In this document: positions 53,065 through 60,537 of the stretch, piece by piece
Layout of the letters: every line of letters begins with the position of its first letter
Numbering within the stretch: position 1 is the stretch's first letter
From: Gottfriedia sp049568075
Lineage (GTDB): Bacteria; Bacillota; Bacilli; Bacillales; Bacillaceae_G
Assembly (NCBI GenBank): GCA_049568075.1
Contig: CP144911.1
DNA length: 64,000 bases
Reading direction: 5' to 3' (one strand)
Position numbers and translations under genes: made by a program
Notes under the pieces: model-generated
What the model was told of the DNA's origin: nothing
What the model saw: the letters and a program-made list of their open reading frames with translations, nothing else
Databases searched by the model: none

Positions 53065-53895
53065 TCAAATTTTTTTAACTGGGACTTGAATTTCAAACAT
53101 CACTTCATTAGGATTATCCGTTACGGTAATATCCACCACCATAATCTGCAATGCGTCACCAATAATACGATAGCCTGTTTCATGAAGGTATGTAAATAAT
53201 TTATTTAAGCTTTTACTGCGATTCCTTAATAATTCCCCATTATAGCGGATGCATGCAAATAACCCTTCAGGAATCATTTTCAGATACTTTTTTTGTATTT
53301 TTTCATCCTTTTTCGCTACAACAAATATCACTGAGGGCTCTTCAAACCGTTTATCCTTTAGGTCATCTTCTTCGATGATAATGCCCAAACGATTACTCGC
53401 GAGAATGGGTGCCTTCTCTGTTAGCATGGTTTCCAATCGGATAATACTGTAACAAAGTTCCAAATTACTATTAATTTTTTCATTTAAAGTAATTAACTTT
53501 CTACTTTTTATTTCGCGAAAGATAATCTCTTGAAATGCTTCTTTTCTTGAAATAGTGTCTAAATAGGCTATTTTTTCTTTGATGTTTACTTCTATCTCGG
53601 TTAATTCCTTTAGTTTCGAAACAAGTTCAGCATGTTTGGCTTTAAGAATCTCACTTGATTTCTTAAAATTTCGTTGATTGAAATACTGTTTAATTTCACC
53701 TGTGCTCATCCCAATTTGACGAAGCTCTTTGATGGTTCCAAGGATCTCGTACTGAAAAATGGAGTAGTATCGGTATCCTGTTTCGGGATCAACAAATTTA
53801 GGTTTAAATAAATCAATTCGGTCATAATGACGCAAAGCCTCTGTCGTCATTCCTCTTAATTTGGCTATCTCACTTATCGTTAACCTTTCTTTCAT
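53065..53895 (-). CDS. MerR-family transcriptional regulator with effector-binding (GyrI-like) domain
   Basis: 276 residues. The N-terminal winged helix reads LTISEIAKLRGMTTEALRHY then DRIDLFKPKFVDPETGYRYY, followed by a dimer coiled coil (about 80-120) and a C-terminal GyrI/BmrR-like ligand-binding domain (from about 130, ending VMFEIQVPV). Such proteins bind the 19-bp spacer of their target promoters and activate on ligand binding. The ATG at 53895 has GGTGGTG five bases upstream. It is divergent from the permease gene, with a 19-bp-spacer promoter between, and a second such promoter lies before the dehydrogenase operon. The ligand may be a polyamine or guanidino compound. Confidence 0.9.
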   Translation of the reverse strand: MKERLTISEIAKLRGMTTEALRHYDRIDLFKPKFVDPETGYRYYSIFQYEILGTIKELRQIGMSTGEIKQYFNQRNFKKSSEILKAKHAELVSKLKELTEIEVNIKEKIAYLDTISRKEAFQEIIFREIKSRKLITLNEKINSNLELCYSIIRLETMLTEKAPILASNRLGIIIEEDDLKDKRFEEPSVIFVVAKKDEKIQKKYLKMIPEGLFACIRYNGELLRNRSKSLNKLFTYLHETGYRIIGDALQIMVVDITVTDNPNEVMFEIQVPVKKI

Positions 53896-53952
53896 AAAAA
53901 CACCACCGTTTCCGAGAGTTAGAATAGAAGAAAAATGCTAAAACAAATTCTA

Positions 53953-53983
53953 TTGACTTTTGTGTAACACAAAGCTTTACTAT
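53953..53983 (+). promoter_or_regulatory. MerR-type promoter (19-bp spacer) of the permease gene
   Basis: TTGACT (53953-53958), 19-base spacer TTTGTGTAACACAAAGCTT, TACTAT (53978-53983). The inverted repeat CTTTTGTGT/AACACAAAG spans the spacer. A 19-bp spacer is the hallmark of MerR-activated promoters, and the regulator gene starts 58 bases away. Confidence 0.78.
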
Positions 53984-54158
53984 GATTATACACAATATTC
54001 AGAGTAATCTGAATGAATAGATAAGGGTGGTGATAAAATAGAAGATTTTTTGTTTAGTAGAGAACCCCAAGTATAACCTTATTGATCTCTGTAAGATTGA
54101 AAAGAAACAATGTTTAAAGCTAAAAGCCCCTATTAAATTCGTAAAGGAGATATGGAAC

Positions 54159-55547
54159 TTGACTGAAAAAATAACGCTTAGAAGATCACTTACATTGTTT
54201 CACGTTGTTTTTTTAGGTTTAGCATGGAATAATCCGATGGTATTCTTTAACACTTATGGAATTGCAGCGAATAGTTCGAAGGGAGTGCTGGCGGGTGCGT
54301 ATGCAATTGCATTTATGGCGATTGTTTTTACTGCATTAAGCTATGGAAAGATGGCAAAGGCTCACCCGGTTTCAGGCTCAGCTTATACTTATACTCAGAG
54401 GTCGATGAATTCCGAAACCGGCTTTATGATTGGCTGGACCATTTTATTAGATTATTTACTGACACCGATGATTACCTGTCTTATGTCCGCTGTATTTTTA
54501 ACATCGCAATTTCCACAAGTTCCATTTTGGCTTTGGATTGTAATCCTAAATATCGGCATTACGATCATTAGTTATATTGGTATAAACGTTTCAGCAAATA
54601 CAAGCAAGATTTTTGTGATCGCCCAAATCCTTTTTATTATTGTCTTTGCATTCTTAACGATAAAAAGCGTCTTAAACGGAATGGGTACAGGTACACTTTT
54701 AGCAGTTGAACCTTTCTTTAAAACAAATGTTTCAACTTCTGTTCTCCTTTCTGGAGCTTCCATTCTCTGTTTCAGCTTTCTAGGATTTGATTCTGTTACA
54801 ACATTGTCTGAGGAAACCATTAATCCTGAAAAAACGATCCCTAAAGCAATTTTTGTCATGATGGTGATTATGGGTTTAATCTATATTGGTTCCTCCTATC
54901 TGGCTCAGATTGTCTTTCCGGGATATGCCTTCAAAAACACTGATTCTGCGGCGCTAGAGCTCGTAAAAATGGTTGGTGGCAATTTATTTAGCTCTTTATT
55001 CATAACGGTTATGATAATTGGTAATTTTACTTCAGGTGTTTCCTCTGTTACAAGCGTATCTAGAGTGCTATATGTAATGGGACGAGATTCTGTTTTACCT
55101 AAAAAGACATTTGGATATATACATCCACGATTTAGAACACCAACTGCTAATATTCTTATTGTTAGTTTAATTTCCATGTTAGGGACTGTCCTAAGCTTGG
55201 ATACAGCGATCACGTTTATAAATTTCGGAGCTCTTATTGCATTTACTTTTGTCAATCTTTCTGTAATTGCTCACTATTATATTAAAAATTGTAAGCGCTC
55301 TCCTAAAGGGACTATTCAGTACTTAATTTTTCCTTTAATTGGGGCAGGATTCATCTTATGGCTATGGTCCTATTTGAATATAAATGCGTTAATTTTAGGG
55401 ATCGGCTGGATGGCAATTGGGTTTGTATACCTGACTTTCTTGACAAAATTCTTCCGTCAGCGTCTTCGAAAGCTCCATTTTGACGATGTGAATGATGAAA
55501 TTATGTTAATGGAAAGCAAAGAGAAAAATATTCCAGTCCATTCATAA
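54159..55547 (+). CDS. APC-family permease, PuuP-like (putative polyamine or amine importer)
   Basis: 462 residues and 12 membrane helices. It starts at TTG 54159 with AAAGGAG nine bases upstream. Family features: RRSLTLFHVVFLGLAWNNPM in helix 1, AKAHPVSGSAYTYTQRSMN, GFDSVTTLSEETINPEKTIPK after helix 6 and YVMGRDSVLPK. The overall character is closest in my memory to the putrescine importer PuuP and related amine transporters. It lies behind a MerR-type promoter with the same dyad as the catabolic operon, so it probably imports the compound those enzymes degrade. Confidence 0.88.
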   Translation: MTEKITLRRSLTLFHVVFLGLAWNNPMVFFNTYGIAANSSKGVLAGAYAIAFMAIVFTALSYGKMAKAHPVSGSAYTYTQRSMNSETGFMIGWTILLDYLLTPMITCLMSAVFLTSQFPQVPFWLWIVILNIGITIISYIGINVSANTSKIFVIAQILFIIVFAFLTIKSVLNGMGTGTLLAVEPFFKTNVSTSVLLSGASILCFSFLGFDSVTTLSEETINPEKTIPKAIFVMMVIMGLIYIGSSYLAQIVFPGYAFKNTDSAALELVKMVGGNLFSSLFITVMIIGNFTSGVSSVTSVSRVLYVMGRDSVLPKKTFGYIHPRFRTPTANILIVSLISMLGTVLSLDTAITFINFGALIAFTFVNLSVIAHYYIKNCKRSPKGTIQYLIFPLIGAGFILWLWSYLNINALILGIGWMAIGFVYLTFLTKFFRQRLRKLHFDDVNDEIMLMESKEKNIPVHS

Positions 55548-56109
55548 TACTATGTAGTAGGAAAAGGATATGTATAAAATAAAAAACTGGATTTCCCACT
55601 TGTGTTTAAGGAATCTAGTATCTAAAGGACTCCTCAAAATTTGTGGAGTTTCTTTTATTTTCCTCATTAAAACAAAGAGTCAAAGGGCTCAAAAGCAGGC
55701 TAAAATGAAAAACTTGAGTACACAGTAGAATTTGTGGTTACTTATTATGAAATAGAGCGTTCGGGTTTCGGGCATTCCAGAATAAAGTAAATTACAGCGC
55801 AATTTTATACGCTATTTCGATGATAATGCGGCTGAGTTATGAGAAAGTAACGATTCACGGTCCACCTTGAATCCCTGGTAACACCGATAAATTTATGGCG
55901 TTCGTTTATGATGTCTTCCTCATACATAATAAGGCACCATTTCAAACCATTTTCCTGAGACGCTGACAGAACAACATCCGTTTGTTCGATTCCCACCATG
56001 TGAAAGTTTCATTCCAATTTCTTTATTAAGGCTGAAGAAGCGCGTAAAACCAAGCAAAGTTTGCTTGTGCTCCTGAGTGATGCTGAACAGAACTTCCTTT
56101 TTTGCATGA
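55548..56109. other. Region without a convincing gene; short frames look eroded
   Basis: After a hairpin at 55629-55649 the stretch holds a 64-codon minus frame (55805-55999) lacking a ribosome site and having a stop four codons before its ATG, plus overlapping short frames such as GMKLSHGGNRTNGCCS. These may be debris of a deleted gene, but I could not recognise it. Confidence 0.4.
55629..55649 (+). terminator. Terminator of the permease gene
   Basis: ACTCC/GGAGT with an A/T-rich loop and a following TTTCTTTTATTTT tail, 80 bases after the stop codon. Confidence 0.6.
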
Positions 56110-56154
56110 AAAAAGGACAGGCAGGGGTAGCTTTTCCCCTTCTCTGTCCTTTTA
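56110..56154 (-). terminator. Terminator of the dehydrogenase/ureohydrolase operon
   Basis: AAAAGGACAG...GGGG pairs with CCCC...CTGTCCTTTT; T-run on the minus strand. Confidence 0.88.
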
Positions 56155-56214
56155 GCTAGAACTTTGTCCCCTTTAGGTAGGTAACCTTACCCTTTGGTGT
56201 CGAAACCAATCCGT

Positions 56215-57213
56215 TTAAAATAGCATTCCTTTCTTCTCTTTTCCGTACTTTTTATTCCCTTTTATCTCTTTTTCCTTTAATACATAGCTGAGTAAGTCTA
56301 GTAAAATGCGGGCCGCTACTTGTCCGGTCATGCCAGTAGGGTCATATTGCGGGGCAACTTCTACTAAATCAAAACCGATAACCTCTCCTCTTTTGGAAAT
56401 CCCTTCAAGCAATTCATTAACCTCGTCATAGAGGAGACCACCTGGAGAAGGCGTACCTGTTCCAGGTGCAATGGACGGATCGATTCCGTCAATATCAATC
56501 GTAACATAATATTTTTCGCCGGCAGGAATTAGCTCCAGCACTTCCTTAAGTCCCATCTTTCTCATCTGGCGTGGCGATAAGATCACGCTGCCATAAGATC
56601 TTGCTGCTTCGACGTCTTCTTTTTTGCTGCTGCTGATCCCGCGAATGCCAAATTGAAATATTCTCTGAACATAATCCAGTTCTGATAAACGGCGAATGCA
56701 ATTTCCATGACCATACCGCATTCCAGAGCGATGGTCTGCCCAGTCTAAATGGGCATCAATTTGAATCACATGAAACGGACCTATATCTTCTAGACCCTTT
56801 CCAACCGCTGCTGTAATAGAATGATCACCGCCTAATACAACCGGCATAGCACCTTTAGAAATGATTTTTCGAATAGCTTCTTCTGTATTCTCATGGCATT
56901 GCATAATATCCCCATGTACCATGTCTACATCACCGCAATCGGCGACTTTCCATTCTGGCCCAAGGTACATAATATCGTTTTCAATGTCATAAGCACCATC
57001 CAGACCGAAACTATATAATGTAGAGCCTTCGCGAATTCCTCTAGGGCCCATTCTTGCTCCTGATTTCCATTGTGTACCCATGTCATTAGGCACACCGATG
57101 ACCGCCACATCTGCATCAAGCTCATCCAGGTTCACACATATTGGATATTTTCCAAAAGTACAAATGCCTGTAAAAGGTAAATTTAATACCTGCTTTTCAT
57201 TCCGATTAGACAT
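56215..57213 (-). CDS. Ureohydrolase of the agmatinase family (guanidino-compound hydrolase)
   Basis: 332 residues. Binuclear manganese-site motifs: VLGGDHSITAAV, IQIDAHLDWADH and VTIDIDGIDPSIAPGTGTPSPGG. It releases urea from agmatine, guanidinobutyrate, guanidinopropionate or a related compound; sequence alone does not choose. The ATG at 57213 has AAGGAGG eight bases upstream; a four-codon frame (ATG AAT GTC TAA) overlaps the start region. It is the last gene of the aldehyde/alcohol dehydrogenase operon, with 110 bases between it and the upstream gene. Confidence 0.92.
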   Translation of the reverse strand: MSNRNEKQVLNLPFTGICTFGKYPICVNLDELDADVAVIGVPNDMGTQWKSGARMGPRGIREGSTLYSFGLDGAYDIENDIMYLGPEWKVADCGDVDMVHGDIMQCHENTEEAIRKIISKGAMPVVLGGDHSITAAVGKGLEDIGPFHVIQIDAHLDWADHRSGMRYGHGNCIRRLSELDYVQRIFQFGIRGISSSKKEDVEAARSYGSVILSPRQMRKMGLKEVLELIPAGEKYYVTIDIDGIDPSIAPGTGTPSPGGLLYDEVNELLEGISKRGEVIGFDLVEVAPQYDPTGMTGQVAARILLDLLSYVLKEKEIKGNKKYGKEKKGMLF

Positions 57214-57323
57214 TCATGCTACCTCCTTCCAAATTTTTATCCCTCTTGGTTATGCAATATTTTCTGACGGATGATCATTTCTTAACTGAGGATTTTACAT
57301 TTTACTTCGATCCATTTTACACA

Positions 57324-58508
57324 TTAATTTTTAATAAAAGTGGTGTTTTTTACCTCATAAGTTTTTTGAAATAAGTTCAGATAATCTTCCTCTGTCAAAT
57401 CTCTTGAATTGGCCTGAGTACACAAATGTTTATAGGCTCCTTCCGCTAGGAAAGGGAAGTCTTCGGGATTTACATTCCCTAAATCTTGGAAGCTAGGAAT
57501 ACCGATTTTATTTGCCAGTCCTTTTAACAGCGCAACACCCTCGTACGCAGTTTCTTCCACTGTTTTTCCTTCTGGATTTGCCCCAAGTTTAATTGCTACC
57601 ATAGCGTGCTTTTCTGGATTGGAAGGAATATTAAATTCAAATACATGTGGAAGAAAAATAGAATTCGCTACACCATGTGGAGTGTCATAGAGTCCTCCAA
57701 GTGGTTCGGCCATCGCATGTACCGCCCCAAGATCCGTGTTATCAAAGGCAATTCCTGCAACTAAACTGCCCAAAAGCATATTTTTCCTAGCTTCTAAATC
57801 GTGACCATTTTCTACTACTAATGGAAGATATTTTGCTATTAATTCTATTGCATATAGTCCTAAAGCATCTGATAGCGGTTGTGCAACTTTACAAGTATAA
57901 GCTTCAATTGCATGTGTGAGTGCATCCATTCCTGTAGCGGCTGTAATTGATTTAGGCAATGTTAACGTCAATTCAGGGTCGACAAGCGCTAGTTTAGGAG
58001 CGATCTTCAAATCTAGTATCGCCTCCTTCTGTTTTGTCACGGTATCGGTAATGACAGAACCTCTTGTAACTTCACTACCGGTGCCTGAAGTTGTCGGAAT
58101 GCAAATTAATGGTGGAATTTCCCGTTCTAGTAAATTTACGCCGTAACGTTCTCTTAGCTCTCCTCCGTGTGTAAATAGTGTTCCAATTGCTTTGGCTGTA
58201 TCCATCGAACTTCCGCCACCGAGACCAATTAAAAGATCGATGTTCTCGTTTTTAAACTGTTGATAAGCACTCTCGCAATCTACATCTTTTGGATTTGGAG
58301 CTATTTTATCGTAAACAATATAATTGACACCTTCTTGATCTAGTGATTGTGTGATTTTCTCCAAGATTCCCGTTTGTGCAAGACCTTTATCAGTAATAAT
58401 AAGGGCTTTATTTCCACCTAATTCTTTAGCTCTTTTCCCAATATTCTTTACTGTTCCATTCCCAAACTCTATAGTAGTAGGCAGATTAAAATGAAAATCC
58501 CATAACAT
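57324..58508 (-). CDS. Iron-containing alcohol dehydrogenase
   Basis: 394 residues. NAD-binding GLGGGSSMDTAKAIG (about 95-109), TTSGTGSEVT, and metal ligands within the GMDALTHAIEAYTCK helix, AVHAMAEPLGGLYDTPHG and following His residues, as in the 1,3-propanediol/1,2-propanediol-type enzymes. It interconverts an alcohol and an aldehyde with NAD(H); here it may handle the aldehyde made from an amine. The ATG at 58508 has AAGGAGG eight bases upstream; second gene of the operon, 59 bases after the aldehyde dehydrogenase. Confidence 0.93.
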   Translation of the reverse strand: MLWDFHFNLPTTIEFGNGTVKNIGKRAKELGGNKALIITDKGLAQTGILEKITQSLDQEGVNYIVYDKIAPNPKDVDCESAYQQFKNENIDLLIGLGGGSSMDTAKAIGTLFTHGGELRERYGVNLLEREIPPLICIPTTSGTGSEVTRGSVITDTVTKQKEAILDLKIAPKLALVDPELTLTLPKSITAATGMDALTHAIEAYTCKVAQPLSDALGLYAIELIAKYLPLVVENGHDLEARKNMLLGSLVAGIAFDNTDLGAVHAMAEPLGGLYDTPHGVANSIFLPHVFEFNIPSNPEKHAMVAIKLGANPEGKTVEETAYEGVALLKGLANKIGIPSFQDLGNVNPEDFPFLAEGAYKHLCTQANSRDLTEEDYLNLFQKTYEVKNTTFIKN

Positions 58509-58567
58509 AATGAATTCCTCCTTATTTTTTCAATATTTCGAATTTAAAACTGATTTTTTTCCTCGAT

Positions 58568-60040
58568 TTAATGGCTAAACCATTCAGTTGGTTTAACATC
58601 TAAATTTATATTAATTTGTTTTACCTCAGTAAACGTATCCAAACCAAAGGTTCCTAACCCGCGTCCAATCCCGCTCTGCTTGTAACCGCCCCACGGTGCT
58701 TCATTATAGGCAAGGTTATATGCATTAACATAGGTAATTCCGGCTCTTACTTTTTTAATAACCCTCAAAGCTTTTGCGCCATCTTGTGAAAAAACCCCTG
58801 CAGCAAGACCGTATGAAGTATCATTTGCCAGTTGGATGGCTTCCTCTTCATCTTTAAACTTTTGAACAACAAGAACTGGTCCAAAAATTTCTTCTTGAAC
58901 AATTCTCATGTCAGGTTTCGTATCAACAAATATTGCTGGCTCAATGAAGTAACCATTTTCAAGCCCTTTGCTAGAAATACGCTTTCCACCGCAAGCTAAT
59001 GTTGCTCCTTCGTCTACCCCAATTTGAATATATTCAAGAATCTTCTTCATATGGTCTTCACTTACAAGCGGACCCATTTCTGTAGAAGAATCATTCCCAG
59101 GGCCAACCTGAATCTTTTTCGCTCTTTCTACCAATCTCGCAACGAACTTATCGTGGATACTCTCTTCTAACAGCAAACGGGATCCTGCATTACATACTTG
59201 GCCGGTATTTGTATAAATCCCATTCAGAGTATAATCGATGGCTGTCTCAAAATCAGCGTCTGCAAAAACAATATTTGGTGACTTGCCTCCTAACTCGAGT
59301 GAAATGTTTTTAATATTTCCTGTTGCAGAATTCATAATGCTTCTACCCGTTGCTGTACTACCTGTAAAAGATATCAGATCTACCTTTTGGCTTTCCGCTA
59401 TTTCATTTCCTACTGCTGAACCACCTCCCAAAACTAGGTTTACAACACCAGCTGGTATCCCCACTTCTTCCATGATTTCAAATAATTTGTAAGTAGTGAC
59501 TGGAGTGATTTCAGCTGGTTTAAAAACAAGCGTATTTCCCGCAGCTAGTGCAGGGGCTATTTTCCAAGCTCCCGTCAACAATGGAAAATTCCATGGGGCG
59601 ATAAGTCCGCATACACCGACAGGTTCTCGAATAACCATGGCTTGGACAGGATCGGCAACAGAATAGGTTTGACCATTTGGCTTAGTCACTAGCCCAGCAT
59701 AATATCGAAAGCAATTAACGGTATCAGCAATATCAAACTCTGATTCTTTAAGGGGTTTTCCCATATTCTCTGTTTCAAGTTTGCTTAGCTCTTCTGCCTT
59801 TTCTTCAATTTTATCTGCTATTTTAAATAAATAAGAAGCACGTTCAGATGCCGGTAATTCTGACCAAATTCCTGAGTCAAAAGCTACTCGTGCTGCATTA
59901 ATTGCCATTTGGGCCTCTTCTCTACTCCCGCGTGGAGACTCAGCCATGATTTTACCGTTTGCGGGATTCACAGCATGACTCTTTTCTCCGCTTAATGAAT
60001 CCAACCATTCACCATTAATAAACATTTTCAACTTTAACAT
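58568..60040 (-). CDS. Aldehyde dehydrogenase (amino- or guanidino-aldehyde/betaine-aldehyde type)
   Basis: 490 residues. Catalytic Cys in TNTGQVCNAGSRLLLEES, general-base Glu in ISLELGGKSPNIVF, cofactor loop FTGSTATGRSIM, and EEIFGPVLVVQKF near the end. It oxidises an aldehyde to the acid with NAD(P). The nearest family type by feel is gamma-aminobutyraldehyde/betaine-aldehyde dehydrogenase. The ATG at 60040 has GGAGG nine bases upstream; the frame extends to 60097 without a ribosome site. First gene of the operon, behind a MerR-type promoter at 60303-60333. Confidence 0.94.
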   Translation of the reverse strand: MLKLKMFINGEWLDSLSGEKSHAVNPANGKIMAESPRGSREEAQMAINAARVAFDSGIWSELPASERASYLFKIADKIEEKAEELSKLETENMGKPLKESEFDIADTVNCFRYYAGLVTKPNGQTYSVADPVQAMVIREPVGVCGLIAPWNFPLLTGAWKIAPALAAGNTLVFKPAEITPVTTYKLFEIMEEVGIPAGVVNLVLGGGSAVGNEIAESQKVDLISFTGSTATGRSIMNSATGNIKNISLELGGKSPNIVFADADFETAIDYTLNGIYTNTGQVCNAGSRLLLEESIHDKFVARLVERAKKIQVGPGNDSSTEMGPLVSEDHMKKILEYIQIGVDEGATLACGGKRISSKGLENGYFIEPAIFVDTKPDMRIVQEEIFGPVLVVQKFKDEEEAIQLANDTSYGLAAGVFSQDGAKALRVIKKVRAGITYVNAYNLAYNEAPWGGYKQSGIGRGLGTFGLDTFTEVKQININLDVKPTEWFSH

Positions 60041-60302
60041 TTTGATAAACCTCCAATATGTTATTTTTACATTGCCAGTAGAGAGATAACCTCGCAATCG
60101 ATGCCTAGGACATTATTTGAGATTAATAGATTTTTATATGATAGGTTAAGCTTTTCCCCCATCTTTCCTTGAAAAGAATGCCCATAAACGGAATATCATA
60201 CGCGTCTACTAGTGCGCCATTCACTAGCGCTTACTTCTTCTTTAAACTCCCTCCATATCAATAAATTAAATCATCAAATCATTTTGAAGATTAAGTATTT
60301 TT

Positions 60303-60333
60303 AGTGTAAACCTTGTTGTTACACAAAGGTCAA
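60303..60333 (-). promoter_or_regulatory. MerR-type promoter (19-bp spacer) of the dehydrogenase operon
   Basis: On the minus strand TTGACC (60333-60328), 19-base spacer TTTGTGTAACAACAAGGTT, TACACT (60308-60303). The spacer agrees with that of the permease promoter at 16 of 19 positions and begins with the same TTTGTGTAACA. Confidence 0.75.
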
Positions 60334-60451
60334 TATGTGTTTTTTTATTTTTTTATGAGTTAATTCCTATGAAAATAAAGGGAAAATCCCCATTAGTAAA
60401 ATAGAGAGAATAAGTGGGTTAAAGAAGGGCACAAAAACTTGATAAAAAAAT

Positions 60452-60497
60452 AAGGAAAAGGCTTAAGGTGACTACGATCGTCCCTTTTTCCTTTTCC
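60452..60497 (-). terminator. Terminator of the propeller/phosphoesterase gene
   Basis: GGAAAAGG pairs with CCTTTTCC with a long interior loop; followed by TTATTTTTTT on the minus strand, about 40 bases after the stop at 60538. Confidence 0.6.
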
Positions 60498-60537
60498 CTG
60501 TTTGTGCCTTATTTCAGATGATTGTTCCGATTACGTT

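Noticed and set aside
55805..55999. 64-codon minus-strand frame between the permease and ureohydrolase genes
   Set aside because: No ribosome site, a stop codon just before its ATG, and overlapping frames that look equally (un)protein-like. Treated as possible debris.
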